Origin: Pseudovibrio sp. JCM 19062
GTDB lineage: Bacteria > Pseudomonadota > Alphaproteobacteria > Rhizobiales > Stappiaceae
DNA: 64,000 bases
Direction: 5' to 3'
NCBI GenBank assembly: GCA_001310715.1
Contig: BAXV01000009.1
Coordinates: forward strand, 26,682-90,681
The notes under the pieces were generated by a model. It made no database searches. It saw only the letters and a list, made by a program, of their open reading frames with translations, and was not told the DNA's origin. The position numbers and the translations under genes are program-made. Every line of letters begins with the position of its first letter. The first letter of the stretch is position 1. Of the stretch, positions 10,117 to 20,777 are shown piece by piece.

Positions 10117-11240
10117 TTATCTGGGCTTGGCTTTGGGAGCGGGCACGAGCTTTACTTCCTTTGGTGCAGGCACAAACGGCTCTCTGAAAGGATCGTTATC
10201 TGTCAGGACAAAGCGCAGCAGTACGGTGCGTTGCAGGAACGATTGGTTGTTGTCTGACATGAGAGAGAGAACGGTTTCTCCAAATGCGTTCTGGTGCACA
10301 CTCAGAGCTTCCATATTATCAATCTGATAGCTGAAATCAGCGGTCAGGAGCGTTTTTCCGGTGTGGAGGTGGTCTGGTCTCAGGTTTGTGCCATCCAGCT
10401 GCCTGATGCGCATGCCAAGGCTTCTGCGAGGTTGAACAAGCGCTCCAGTATCAAAAGGTCGCCATTGGGCAAGAAGGCAGCGTCCGTGATGTCGAAGTTG
10501 CCCTGCCTCTTAATCCAGAATTTGCCTGCCTTGGGGCCTCCGATGATCCACGCTGGTCTGTTGTGGTCCAGTGACTGCCCGCGTTCGGCAATTGTTATGA
10601 TTGCGCCAGAAAGAGGGGAGCCGGGCGGTGCAACTGCGACGGACTCAAGGCTCTTGTTCGTTGCCAGACCTCTGATCTCTTTGGGGATCAGGAGGTGCTT
10701 TGCACGCTCTTCGCCTGTTGCCAGAGGAAGCGGATACGTCATGATGCCGCCTTTGCCTTCGTGACTGACGAAGATGCGCGGGCCGTTGGTTGTGTCACCT
10801 ATGCTCAGAGCTTCTGTGTCGGCTTTGGACGTGCGTTTGAGTGTTTTGCCATTGCTGCCTAGTAGTGGAGCTGTTTCGGTCTCCAGCAGCTTTAGAGGCT
10901 TTCCACGGCTCGATTGTGAGAGCTTGCCCCGCAGCCACTGACCGCGATCGGAGACCGCAATGATGTTCGTGCCGCTGTTGAGTGTCAGCAGGCCTGAGTA
11001 GCCGCCGAAATGACGGCTCGAGCTGCTCAGCTCAAGGCCACCCAGAAACAGGAGAGGGCCGTATTGCTCTGATTGGGCGCTGGAGAATTTGAAGTGGTCA
11101 ATCTGTTTGGAACGCACGCTCATTGGCTGGAAGCCGCTCTGTTGCGCTTCGCTTTCGCTAAAAGGCAAAGAAGCAGCGACTGCAGTTGTTGCTGCTACCG
11201 CTGCTGCTCCTGTTAGCAAATTGCGTCGTGTTAACTTCAT
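10117..11240 (-). CDS. Phytase-like esterase domain protein, Tat-exported (frameshifted)
   Basis: Predicted periplasmic beta-propeller protein of the 'esterase-like activity of phytase' family; substrate unknown. The N-terminus [20 protein letters not shown] is a clear twin-arginine signal. The mature region has propeller-type repeats such as [30 protein letters not shown] and [11 protein letters not shown], then [10 protein letters not shown] base is lost near 10408, after NLAEAL; the other frame continues as [13 protein letters not shown] to [17 protein letters not shown], a C-terminus typical of the family. Its ATG overlaps the cobT stop by four bases (ATGA), so it is translationally coupled to cobT. 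Confidence 0.8.
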
Positions 11241-13120
11241 CGGCGTCCGCGATGTTTGCCGGGATCCTGACCGCTGTTTTCGTCAAACAAATCAGCAAGC
11301 TGATCTGTCATGGCTCCAGCCAGTTCCTCGGCGTCCACGATTGTCACTGCACGTTTGTAGTAGCGGGTCACATCGTGGCCGATACCGATTGCGATCAACT
11401 CGACCGGAGATCTGTTTTCGATCTCTGCGATCACGCTGCGCAGGTGCTTTTCCAGATAGTTGCCCGGATTCACTGAAAGTGTGCAGTCATCTACCGGTGC
11501 GCCGTCTGAAATCATCATCAGGATGCGGCGACGTTCCGGGCGTCCGAGCAAGCGCTTGTGTGCCCAGTCCAGTGCTTCGCCGTCGATGTTTTCCTTTAGC
11601 AGCCCTTCGCGCATCATCAGGCCGAGATTGCGCTTGGCGCGGCGCCAAGGGGCATCTGCGGACTTGTAGATGATATGACGCAGATCGTTCAGACGGCCCG
11701 GACTGGACGGCTTACCATCTTTAAGCCACGCTTCGCGGGACTGGCCGCCTTTCCACGCTTTGGTGGTGAAGCCGAGGATCTCTACCTTCACGCCGCAGCG
11801 TTCCAGCGTGCGGGCCAGAATATCTGCGCAGGTGGCTGCAACGGTGATCGGGCGACCGCGCATAGAGCCGGAGTTGTCGATCACCAGTGTTACGACGGTA
11901 TCGCGGAACTCGGTGTCGTTTTCCCATTTGAACGCAAGCGGTTGCAATGGATCAATGACCACACGGTGAAGGCGGGCACTGTCGATGATGCCTTCTTCCA
12001 GATCAAAGTCCCAGGACCGGCTTTGCTGCGCCATCAGCTTACGCTGCAAGCGGTTGGCGAGGCGGGAAACTGCCCCAGACAGGGAAGCCAACTGTTTGTC
12101 GAGGAAGCCACGTAGACGGTCCAGCTCTTCCTGATCGCACAGGTCTTCTGCTGCGATAATTTCGTCGAAGGCTTGCGTGAAGATGCGATAGGCATCGGCT
12201 GAGGGCTGGTTGGTGAACGGGTGTTCACGGCGTTCCTGTTCGCCCGGCTCTTCAGCCTGATCGGACATATCCTCGTCGGAAAGGTCCTGCATCTCGCTGT
12301 CGACGCCTTCGGTTTCACCGCTTTCCTGCTCTTCGCCGGAGAGCTCCATCTCTTCAGGAGCGCCTTCCTGATCGCCCTGATCTTCCTGAAGGTCACCGGA
12401 GGTGTCAGAGCGGTCGTCCTGGTCCTGCTGGTTTTCGTCGTTGTTCTCGTCGTCTTCGGGCTCTTCGCCCAGCTCATCAGCCATGTCGAGAGACGTGAGA
12501 AGATCCCGCATCTGCTTGGCAAATGCGGTCTGGTCATCCATGCGGGTGATGAGCTTGTTCAGATCATGGTCCGCTTTTTCTTCAACGAACGGTCTCCATA
12601 GGTCCACCATACGCTGTGCACTTTTAGGGACTTTGCGGCCCGTCAGGCGTTCGCGGACGAGCAGGGCTATGGCGTCCTGCATCGGTGCTTCGTCTTTGGC
12701 GGTGACCTCAGCGAAGTTGCCTTTGAAGTAGCGATCTTCGAGCATGGCGTCGATGTTATCGCCAGCGCCGGGCATACGGACAGCACCAAGGGCTTCGACA
12801 CGGGCTTGCTCGACCGCGTTGAAAATGGCGCGTGCATTTCGCCTGAGGAATATGCTTGGTGTGAACGGCCGGATCATGACAGGCAAGGCGCAGAGCCATG
12901 GAGTCGCCCAAACCGCGGGTAACGGCGACTTCGTCCTTTGTCATCGTGCGGGAGGGTTCCGGCAGGCGTATGCGCCCGCTGGTCATTCCCGGTTTATCCG
13001 GCGAAAAAACAACCTCCAGCTCAGGTTCGCCTGCGATGGCTCTGACTGTAGAGCCATCGCTTGCTTGAATGGCTGGCTGGCAGGTTTGTTCTTGGCTGAG
13101 GAGTTGCTGGTACCTGCCAT
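11237..13120 (-). CDS. cobT: Cobaltochelatase subunit CobT (two frameshifts)
   Basis: Large accessory subunit of the aerobic cobaltochelatase (CobNST), which with the AAA+ partner CobS powers cobalt insertion by CobN into hydrogenobyrinate diamide. The order is an N-terminal region with [14 protein letters not shown], a very acidic Glu/Asp/Gln linker (about residues 205-300), and a C-terminal von Willebrand A domain with the MIDAS motif DNSGSMRG and MMISDGAP. Start at 13120, ten nt after the cobS stop. A lost base near 13050 (before [10 protein letters not shown]) and an extra A near 12842 (before [12 protein letters not shown]) break the frame. Corrected length is about 628 residues, as expected. 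Confidence 0.93.
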
Positions 13121-13130
13121 GGAACTCCCC

Positions 13131-14115
13131 TTAACTCATGACGATGTTTGCCGCGGATTCAGGAAGGTCTTCCCCGAAACAGCGCTGATAGAACTCGGAG
13201 ACCAGCGCTTGCTCGGTATCGTCACACTTGTTCAGGAAGGTCAGGCGGAAGGCGAAGCCGATATCGCCAAAGATTTCAGCGTTCTCTGACCATGTGATCA
13301 CTGTACGTGGCTCATCACGGTGGAGAGCTCGCCGTTCATGAACGCGCTACGGGTCATGTCGCAACGCGAACCATCTTGGAGACGATGGAGCGGCCTTCAG
13401 CGCCGTTGTAGTGCGGAGATTTGGCAAGAACGATCTCGACTTCATTGTCGTGAGGCAGATAGTTCAGTGTGGTTACGATAGACCAGCGGTCCATCTGGCC
13501 CTGGTTGATCTGCTGCGTGCCGTGGTAGAGGCCGGAGGTATCGCCAAGACCAACGGTGTTGGCGGTCGCAAACAAGCGGAATGCTGGATGTGGATTGATC
13601 ACGCGGTTCTGATCTAGGAGGGTCAAACGCCCGGAAACCTCAAGAACGCGCTGGATCACGAACATCACATCCGGACGGCCTGCGTCGTATTCGTCGAACA
13701 CAAGCGCGACGTTGTTTTGCAGGGCCCAAGGCAGGATGCCGTCTTTGAATTCGGTGACGGTGTGACCGTCCTTGATAACGATGGCGTCCTTACCGACCAG
13801 ATCGATACGGGAAATATGGCTGTCGAGGTTTACGCGCACACAAGGCCAGTTGAGGCGGGCAGCGACTTGCTCGATGTGGGTTGATTTACCAGTGCCGTGG
13901 TAGCCAGAGACCATTACGCGGCGGTTTTTCGCGAAACCTGCGAGAATTGCTAGTGTGGTGGCACGATCAAAGAGATAATCCGGGTCGATGTCGGGGACAT
14001 GCTCGTTTGGTTCAGCAAATGCCTGAACTTCCAAGTCGCTGTCGATTCCAAATACTTCACGTACAGAAATTGTTTCGGTTGGCAGGGTTTGAGCGGTCTG
14101 CATGGTGTCTATCAT
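13131..14115 (-). CDS. cobS: Cobaltochelatase AAA+ subunit CobS (two frameshifts)
   Basis: MoxR-type AAA+ ATPase that forms rings with CobT to drive CobN in aerobic cobalamin synthesis. The Walker A motif GYHGTGKST lies near residue 69, Walker B is [10 protein letters not shown], and sensor-type [18 protein letters not shown] follows. Two C residues appear lost, near 13362 (GCGACATG for GCGACCATG) and near 13311 (AGCCACGT for AGCCCACGT). The tail then reads [21 protein letters not shown] to the stop at 13131, where CobS proteins end. About 329 residues. The J-domain gene lies immediately upstream and cobT immediately downstream, the standard Hyphomicrobiales order. Confidence 0.93.
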
Positions 14116-14201
14116 TTTTCCTCCGCGGCCCCACGTCGAAATCGGGGTAATGCAAATCTAGAAAGTCGAGAGAGGTCTGGAAACTAGCCGAACGGATGAC
14201 C

Positions 14202-14822
14202 TTAGCAGTAACCAGACTTCTTGAGTACGTTGTAGGCCTGAATAATCTCGCGCAGGCGGTCTTCCGAAGAGCGGTCGCCACCATTTGCATCAGGGTGATG
14301 AATCTTTACCAGCTCTTTATAACGGGTTTTTATCTCGGCGCCACGGGCAGTTACGCGAAGGTTCAATGTTTCAAATGACCTTTTCTCAAGCGCGAGAACT
14401 TTTCTCTGAGGTTCCTGCGGTTGACGGCGGCCTCCGGCGGCTCCGCCGAGGAAGTCGTGCGGATCGTTGATGTTTTCTCCGCCGATGTCAGTGCGGCTTC
14501 CATCGCGCGCGTTGGCTGCATCGGCTTTGGAGTTGACGCCCATCTTCCAGGTTGGCCGGTGTCCTGTCAGGCTGTCGCGCTGATAGTCACGGACGCTGTC
14601 GTCATCCATTCCGGAAAAGTAATTATATGATTTGTTGTAGGCCTTTACGTGGTCTACGCAAAAGTGAAAGTACTCGCCTTCCCGATCACGACCTTTTGGT
14701 GCTTTGTGGGTACCAGGTTGGTCGCAACCGTCCCAATCGCACTTCGGGCCTTTGGCATTCTGTGTGCGATCTTTTTTTGGTTTAACGCGAATACTGTCGA
14801 AAATGGAGGATGCTTGCTTCAT
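14202..14822 (-). CDS. J-domain (DnaJ-class) protein
   Basis: Cytoplasmic protein whose last 65 residues are a J domain, the segment that stimulates Hsp70 ATPase activity: RYKELVKIHHPDANGGD contains the invariant HPD tripeptide, followed by LREIIQAYNVLKKSG. The N-terminal 130 residues are a conserved alphaproteobacterial region with CDWDGCDQPGTHKAPKG and HFCVDHVKAYNKSYNYFSGM, which looks like a small Cys/His metal site. Frame intact, 206 residues. Found next to cobS in many Rhizobiales; whether it serves assembly of the cobaltochelatase or an iron-sulfur protein with divergent bolA is not known. Confidence 0.85.
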   Translation of the reverse strand: MKQASSIFDSIRVKPKKDRTQNAKGPKCDWDGCDQPGTHKAPKGRDREGEYFHFCVDHVKAYNKSYNYFSGMDDDSVRDYQRDSLTGHRPTWKMGVNSKADAANARDGSRTDIGGENINDPHDFLGGAAGGRRQPQEPQRKVLALEKRSFETLNLRVTARGAEIKTRYKELVKIHHPDANGGDRSSEDRLREIIQAYNVLKKSGYC

Positions 14823-14954
14823 TTTACGGTTTTCAGTTGCCTTGCGATTGGAACAGCACCTGCTTTAAAGCAGGTAGCCGACATAAATAGAAAAAAAGTG
14901 ACCCTGTTAGGCAAGGCCTTGACGACGGTTTCCTTCATGAGAGATACAGAAAAC

Positions 14955-15218
14955 ATGAGCACAAGAGATATCATGATTACCAAATTGGAAGCTGCGTTTA
15001 AGCCGCAGCTTCTTGAAGTCACCGACGAATCCGAGAGTCACCGTGGCCACGGAGGCTGGCGTGAAGGGGGAGAAACGCACTTCAGGATCAAGATCATATC
15101 CACAGCCTTTGAGGGTATGTCTCGCGTCGCTATGCATCGTGCAGTGAACGAGTGCGTGGCTGAAGAGATCGCCAATGGCATTCACGCGCTTGCAATTGAA
15201 GCCAAATCTCACGGTTGA
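14955..15218 (+). CDS. bolA: BolA family protein
   Basis: Small (87 residue) class II KH-fold protein that works with monothiol glutaredoxins in iron-sulfur and iron regulation. The signature is DESESHRGHGGWREGGETHF with the conserved His ligands, then VAMHRAVNECVAEEI and HALAIEA. The ATG at 14955 is preferred; an internal ATG at 14973 would also preserve the domain. It is transcribed divergently from the J-domain gene, with about 130 nt between starts. Frame intact. Strictly it is a BolA-family member; whether it is the functional BolA or an IbaG-like paralogue is unresolved. Confidence 0.9.
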   Translation: MSTRDIMITKLEAAFKPQLLEVTDESESHRGHGGWREGGETHFRIKIISTAFEGMSRVAMHRAVNECVAEEIANGIHALAIEAKSHG

Positions 15219-15428
15219 TTGTTAACTCTGCGAGTATCCTAACCCGAAACTGATGATCACCTTTCGGCAATACGCTTCGGAGATTATCGGCGCATTAACA
15301 GCAAAAATCAATGAGGCAAATGGCTATCACGTTGCGGACACTCGTGTTTTACCCGTTTGCGTTGTTTTGTGCGTTAATTTGAGATCTTTTCGTGTTTTTT
15401 GCGTTCTTTGCGGGGCACGCGGAACAGG

Positions 15429-15452
15429 AAATGGGCCCCGGAGGCCCATTTT
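15429..15452. terminator. Hairpin between convergent bolA and HlyC/CorC gene
   Basis: AAATGGGCC and GGCCCATTT pair across a short CCGGA loop, followed by TTAAATT on the plus strand and preceded by TTCC on the other. It lies eight nt from the end of the minus-strand hemolysin-family gene and 210 nt past bolA, so it can serve both. Confidence 0.7.
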
Positions 15453-15459
15453 AAATTAC

Positions 15460-16747
15460 TCAGTTTTTTCGGTCCTGAAGTGATGGCAGTGCCATCATGC
15501 GCAAGCGTGTGATGCGGTTTTTCTCCCGGCCCAGCACTGTGAAGCGGAAACCGTGGAAGGTGAAGATCTGACGCTCTTCCGGGATCATCTTTGCTTCGTG
15601 GATCACGAGGCCGGCGATGGTGGTTGCTTCATCGTCCGGCAGGTTCCAGTCGGTTGCTCTGTTGAGGTCTCGAATCGGAACGGAGCCGTCTACGATCACG
15701 GAGCCGTCTGCTTGTGGCTTGAGGCCCGGTAGTTCGATGTCGTGTTCGTCTGCGATCTCGCCAACGATCTCTTCCAGAATGTCTTCCAGCGTGACCAGGC
15801 CCATCACTTCGCCGTACTCGTCAACCACGAGTGCAAAGTGGGTTTTGCGCTTGAGGAAGGCGTTGAGCTGGTTCTGGAGGCTGGTGGTGTCCGGGATGAA
15901 CCAGAGCGGCTCATGACCTTTGCCAGCTCGAACTGCTCCAGATCGCCTTTGATGGTCGCGATTGCGCGTAGAACATCTTTGGCGTGAAGCAGGCCGACCA
16001 TATTGTCCGGATCATCACGCCACAGCGGGATACGGGTGAACGGGCTTGCCAGTACTTCTTCCACCAGCTCTTCCGGTGGCAGGTCAGCATTGAGCGCGAA
16101 CAGCTTGGTGCGGTGGACCATGACGTCGGAGACTTCGAGCTCCGCCAGATCCAGCAGGCCGCCGATGCGGTCTTTGTCTGCTTTGATCAGGCCGCCTTCC
16201 AAGTGCTGCAGGTCCAGTGTGCCGCGCAGCTCATCGTGAGCTGACAGAACAGCGTGGAATCGTCAATGCGAATGCCGAAAATGCGCAGGACGAGGCGAAC
16301 AATCACCTCGATGGCGGCGACGATCGGACCAAAGATGATCACCAGTATGCGGACGATGGGCGCAACGCTAAGCGCGAATTTTTCTGCGTTTGCGATTGCC
16401 CATGTCTTTGGCAGCACTTCAGAAAAGATCAGAACCATAAGGGTCATGACCAGTGTTGCGTATACGACGCCTGCGTCTCCGAAGAGCTTCAGGAATAAGG
16501 ATGTTGCGAGGGCGGAGGCCAGAATGTTGACAAGGTTGTTGCCGAGCAACAGTGCACCGATGAGGCGCTCTCTGAACTCGATCAGCCTTGCAACAATAGA
16601 CGCTCTTTTATCGCCGGATTTTACAAGCGCATAAATGCGCGCGCGTGATGCAGCTGTCAGGGCCGTTTCTGACCCCGAAAAGAAGCCCGAAAGGACGAGC
16701 AAAATCAGAATAGCGACAACGGAAGCCCAAAAAGCATAGTCCGTCAT
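15460..16747 (-). CDS. HlyC/CorC (CNNM-CBS) family membrane protein (two frameshifts)
   Basis: Membrane protein of the hemolysin-C/CorC group, linked to divalent cation (Mg/Co) transport or tolerance. The order is a CNNM/DUF21 membrane domain with three to four helices (SGFFSGSETALTAASRARI, ALLLGNNLVNILAS), paired CBS domains (FALNADLPPEELVEEVL, VVDEYGEVMGLVTLEDILEE) and a C-terminal CorC_HlyC domain (IRDLNRATDWNLPDDEATTIAGLV). One base is lost near 16235 before SAHDELRGTLD and one near 15910 before EPLWFIPDTTSL. Corrected length is about 429 residues. Its ATG overlaps the aroB stop (ATGA), indicating coupling to aroB. Confidence 0.88.
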
Positions 16748-17867
16748 GTGCCGAGTTTCTCCTTCAGAAATGCGCGAAGAGGTTCCGCGCTTACAGTTTT
16801 ATCGACATAGGAAGTGCCGATGCCTTTTGTAAGGATAAAAGTGAGCTGACCACGACTTACTTTTTTTGTCCTGCGCAATTAAGTCCATAAAAGTCTCAAT
16901 TGGAGGTAACTGACCCGGAATTTGATCAATACGGGTTGGCAGGCCAACGGCTTCCAGATGGGCGATGACACGTTTGGTGTCTTCTGCCGGGCATAGACCC
17001 AGTTCTTCCGAGAACTCGTGAGCCAGCACCATGCCGATGGACACGCCTTCGCCGTGGACCAGTCGCTCGGTCTCGTAGGCGACGGCACCTTCCAGCGAGT
17101 GGCCGAAGGTGTGGCCGAGGTTAAGCAGAGCTCTGTTGCCGGATTCCAGTTCGTCGGCTGCAACAACGGCTGCTTTGGCGCGGCAGGAGTGTGCGACTGC
17201 CTGTTCGCGCTCTGGTCCGCCGTCGAAGATGCCTTGCCAGTTGATTTCCAGCACTCGAAGAACTCGGGGTCGTTGATCAGGCCGTATTTGGCAACTTCTG
17301 CATATCCGGCGCGGAAATCACGCGGGCTGAGCGTGTCCAGAACGGATGTGTCAGCAAGGACAAGTGCTGCTGATGGAAGACGCCGAGAAGGTTTTTGCCA
17401 TGGCGGGAGTTGATGCCGGTTTTACCGCCCACGGAACTGTCGACCTGTGCGAGCAGGGTGGTGGGGATCTGAACGAACTTCATGCCACGGCGCACAACAC
17501 CGGAGACAAATCCGGAAAGGTCGCCAACAACGCCGCCGCCCAGAGCCACAACAGCATCGCCGCGCTCAAGACGCAGGGCGAGGATATCGTCGCAGAGGCG
17601 CTCGAAGATTTCGAAGCGTTTGGTCTTTTCACCTGCGGGGACAACAAGGGTGCTGTACTCGACACCAGCAGACTGGAAGCTGTCTTCCAGTGTTTTCAGG
17701 TGGAGTTTCTTGACGGTCTCATCCGTGATGATGACTGTTTTGGAACCGGGCAGGCGGCTGGAAACTTCCACGCCTGCGCGCTCTAACAGATTGCGGCCAA
17801 TGAGGATTGGATAGCTACGGTCGCCCAGATCGACATTGACGACTGTCGCGTTATTTACTTCTGTCAC
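16744..17867 (-). CDS. aroB: 3-dehydroquinate synthase (three frameshifts)
   Basis: Second enzyme of the shikimate pathway; converts DAHP to 3-dehydroquinate with NAD and a metal. Visible family motifs are [56 protein letters not shown] and [16 protein letters not shown], the last two carrying metal-binding His. Shifts are a lost C near 17380 (then [30 protein letters not shown] in the next frame), a lost G near 17252 (WLEINWQG) and a T7 run at 16861-16867 where six fit. Corrected length is about 375 residues, normal for AroB. Overlaps aroK upstream and the HlyC/CorC gene downstream by four bases each. Confidence 0.92.
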
Positions 17868-18470
17868 TTTCCAACCTCGTTATTTTCCGATGCCTCATCT
17901 GTTAGAGGCGGTAGTCCTTTTTCCAGAGCGATCAGGATTTCTTCCATGACCGCTTCATGGGTTACATCATGCGACCAGATTGTCATGTCGGCTTCTTCAT
18001 AGATCGGGTAGCGCTCATCCATCAGCTTTTGCATGGTTGCTTCAGGGTCCGCCGTTTGCAGCAATGGCCGTGTCGGGCGCTTGCGCACGCGGGTCATGAT
18101 GACAGGCAATTCTGCCTTCATCCAGACGGAGACGCCCTTTTCCTTGATGCTGGCACGGGTTTCGTTGTTCATGAACGCACCGCCACCGGTTGCGAGCACC
18201 TGTGGGCCTTCATCCAAAAGGCGCGCGATGACACGCTTTTCGCCCTGACGGAAATAACTTTCGCCATGTTCTGCGAATATTTCCGAGATAGAACGATCTG
18301 CCGCTTTTTCAATCTCTGCATCTGCATCAACAAAGTTGAGAGAGAGATATTGTGCCAAACGGCGACCTACCGTGGATTTGCCACACCCCATAATGCCAAC
18401 AAGAACAATCGGCTTATTGCCAAGGCGCATTAAAATGTTTTGCTGTCGTTGACGTTTTTTTGTCTGACAT
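17864..18470 (-). CDS. aroK: Shikimate kinase (frameshift in N-terminal leader)
   Basis: ATP-dependent kinase that makes shikimate 3-phosphate. The P-loop GIMGCGKST, substrate-binding DADAEIE, LATGGGAF and the lid RKRPTRPLLQ are all present, and the domain is intact from 18430. A better start is the ATG at 18470: correcting the T7 run at 18455-18461 to six gives SDKKRQRQQNILMRLGNKP. The downstream start at 18430 would also give a complete kinase, so the shift may be harmless. The stop overlaps the aroB ATG by four bases; aroK-aroB-HlyC/CorC form one operon. Confidence 0.93.
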
Positions 18471-18777
18471 TGTGTCGTTTTCAGTCACGCCACGCCCTCG
18501 CCGATTCATCTACTCTTCCTAACGCTTTGACATCATCACAAGGTGTTCTGTCAAGGTTCTACACCAAGAGTGTTTGATCGCCTTTAACTGCTATTTTTCT
18601 ACAGGACGCGCTGGTCAACTTGCCTGGGTTTGGAGGATATCGCGAATTACGTGGTACGCGAGGCGCGTTTGTCTTGAACCTTCGCAGTGAAACGGTCTAT
18701 TTTTGATTGTGAAGTATACTGCTAGACCCTACCTCTTAAAGAGGTTCCAGATTTACAGGGGAGCATCGGGTTCTGCC
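18471..18777. other. Divergent intergenic region aroK / small membrane gene
   Basis: About 307 nt without a credible gene. It should hold the promoters of the aroK operon and of the small gene plus xerD. No perfect promoter pair, strong hairpin or repeat was evident on reading. Confidence 0.6.
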
Positions 18778-18918
18778 ATGCCAACATTGACGCGATTGCT
18801 GTCTATCATCGGTTTGATCGTTACTTGCGCTGTGCTGAGTATGTATCTGCTTGTCAGCTATGTTGAGCCAGAGCCACGCGAAATTATTGTCGAAATCCAG
18901 AAGGAAGGCTTCGAATAG
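18778..18918 (+). CDS. Small single-pass membrane protein upstream of xerD
   Basis: Forty-six residues: one transmembrane helix (LLSIIGLIVTCAVLSMYLLVSYV) followed by a short tail with VEPEPREIIVEI. Small proteins with a helix followed by a VEPxPRE motif stand between aroK and xerD in many Hyphomicrobiales, so this is probably a real conserved gene of unknown function. A GGGGAG lies 12 nt before the ATG at 18778; the frame also runs upstream to 18703 without family support. The gene ends eight nt before the xerD start, so it is likely co-transcribed with xerD. Confidence 0.65.
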   Translation: MPTLTRLLSIIGLIVTCAVLSMYLLVSYVEPEPREIIVEIQKEGFE

Positions 18919-18925
18919 GCTTTTT

Positions 18926-19849
18926 ATGCGCCGAACTCTTGAGACTGAACGCTTTTTTTTGAAATGCTAAGCGTTGAGCGCGTTAGCGCGTTCAATACGC
19001 TGGAAAGTTACCGTACCGATCTGGAAGATTTTGATAGTTTCCTGACAACCCAAGGAGTGGACTTGCTTGCTGTGCAGGTGAGTGATGTGCGCGCCTATCT
19101 TTCTGATCTGACGGACCGAGGGTTTGCAGCGTCCTCTCAGGCGCGTCGTCTTTCTGCACTGCGTCAGTTCTATCAGTTCTGTTATGCCGAAGACATTCGC
19201 GATGATGACCCGACACGGACTGTCGCTTCGCCGCGCAAGGCTACTCTTTTGCCGGGTGTTTTGAGCGAGGAAGAGGTGGACCGCCTGATCGGTAAGGCGG
19301 AAGACCTGTCACTGGCCACCTATGACAGCGATGCCAAGCAGATCAGGCTGCGCGTATCTACACCTTGTTGGAGGTGCTGTATGCGACGGGTCTGCGTGTG
19401 TCCGAGCTTGTGTCTCTGCCGGTGTCTGCGGCTATTCGGGACAGTCGCCTGATTACCGTCAAAGGGAAGGGCGGCAAGGAGCGGGCGGTTCCATTGTCTC
19501 AACGGTCACAGAAAGCATGATTGAGTATGTGCGACTGCGGGCAGCGGTGGGAGCCTATGCGGACAGTGTGTGGCTGTTTCCCTCTCACGGAGAGAGCGGG
19601 CACTTTACGCGGCAGGCGTTTGGGCGTGACTTGAAGGCACTGGCGCTGGAAGCGGGCATTGATCGCAACAAGGTTTCACCACACGTACTGCGCCACGCCT
19701 TTGCCTCCCACCTTCTGCAAAACGGTGCTGACCTGCGCGTGGTACAACAGCTGCTTGGCCACGCAGATATCTCCACGACGCAAATTTATACTCACGTGCT
19801 GGAAGAGCGCTTGCAAAAGCTGGTGGAAGAGCATCACCCGTTGGCGTGA
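18926..19849 (+). CDS. xerD: Tyrosine recombinase XerD (three frameshifts)
   Basis: Site-specific recombinase that, with XerC, resolves chromosome dimers at dif. N-terminal SAM-like core-binding domain ([27 protein letters not shown]) then the catalytic domain. All active-site positions can be read: Arg in ATGLRVSEL, Lys in KGKGGKER, HxxR in HVLRHAFA, His in LLGHADI and Tyr in TQIYTHV. Shifts are a T8 run at 18953-18960 where nine fit, a lost base near 19350 before RIYTLLEVL, and a lost A near 19518 (GCATGATT for GCAATGATT). Start ATG 18926. About 308 residues. XerD rather than XerC by gene context next to aroK; paralogue choice is inference. Confidence 0.88.
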
Positions 19850-19948
19850 GATAGGCAGAAAAGCCTAGTTTTGGGCCTGCTGTTTTTCGTCATTGTCAAT
19901 GTCAAAGGGTCTACAATAAATAATCGGAATCAATTTGCTGAGTGAACG

Positions 19949-20254
19949 ATGCCTACCATTCCTAGTAATCAGAATTTCTTTATTGTTGACCTTCATTACA
20001 CTGCGAGCTTTGAAGAGATTGAGCCATTGCTGGATGCCCATGTGGAATTCCTGCAGGAGAACTATGACGCTGGGCGGTTCATTGCATCAGGTGCGAAAGT
20101 CCCGAGAACAGGTGGTGTGATTGTTGCGACAGCTGAAACACGTGAGTTACTTGAAGAGCTCCTGACAAAAGATCCGTTTCATCAGCATTCTGTTGCGCGC
20201 TATACGGTGACTGAATTCCGTCCATCAATGAAAGCAGCACAGCTCGAAGTGTGA
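19949..20254 (+). CDS. YciI family protein
   Basis: Single-domain YCII-related protein of 101 residues with a ferredoxin-like fold. The family pattern is FFIVDLHYTASFEEIEPLLDAHVEFLQ, then a glycine turn (YDAGRFIASGAKVPRTGGVIVA) and DPFHQHSVARYTVTEF, where the DPF-H dyad is the proposed active site. Members are linked to hydrolase or dehalogenase-like chemistry but the substrate is unknown. Frame intact. It sits alone, 99 nt after xerD and before tRNA-Leu on the other strand. Confidence 0.82.
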   Translation: MPTIPSNQNFFIVDLHYTASFEEIEPLLDAHVEFLQENYDAGRFIASGAKVPRTGGVIVATAETRELLEELLTKDPFHQHSVARYTVTEFRPSMKAAQLEV

Positions 20255-20432
20255 GAGGGCCTTATCTTGGTTGTCTCAAATTGGCCAAATAGAGCTTGAA
20301 ATGGGGGGCTCTGCGGTGCCCCGATCTGTCAGGACTATTGAACTTGCGGGAATTAGGCTCTTCGTGAGACCTCGACGAAACGCGCACGTGTGGCGTTGGG
20401 TAAAAGCGCTTTAAATTTTTGGGAAAGAAGAG

Positions 20433-20517
20433 TGGTGCCCCCGGCCAGACTCGAACTGGCACTTCCGAAGAAATCGGATTTTGAATCCGACGCGTCTACC
20501 AGTTCCGCCACGGGGGC
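20433..20517 (-). tRNA. tRNA-Leu (anticodon CAA)
   Basis: On the minus strand the acceptor arms GCCCCCG and CGGGGGC pair, followed by A and an encoded CCA. The anticodon stem TCGGA/TCCGA encloses TTCAAAA, giving anticodon CAA. A long variable arm with a TTCG-type loop (GATTTCTTCGGAAGT) and the T-loop GTTCGAGTC confirm a class II leucine tRNA of 85 nt including CCA. Confidence 0.95.
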
Positions 20518-20578
20518 AACGGTTGGTATGGGGCGGAATATATCGAGATGGGGTGGGACGTCAATAATTTGATTCAGC

Positions 20579-20599
20579 TAACCACAGTAATTGTGGTTA
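20579..20599. repeat. Short perfect palindrome upstream of tRNA-Leu
   Basis: TAACCACA and TGTGGTTA are separated by GTAAT; the element lies 62 nt upstream of the tRNA on its strand. It may be a regulator site or chance; no second copy was noticed. Confidence 0.3.
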
Positions 20600-20777
20600 A
20601 GTCTTCAGGCGTTTGCGGGGCACAAAGGCCTTTAAGTCATATTTTTCGCTAGTTCTTGTGTTTAGACACAATGATTGGCATAGGAGTCTGGTGTGACGCT
20701 GGTATTGAGATTTTCCGTATTGTGAAGTGCACCGTATTTTTGTTTGAATGATTATGTGTTGGGAGTACCGATAACTT

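Noticed and set aside
20433..20517. tRNA-Leu as an integration site
   Set aside because: No integrase gene and no repeat of the tRNA 3' end was noticed within the window.
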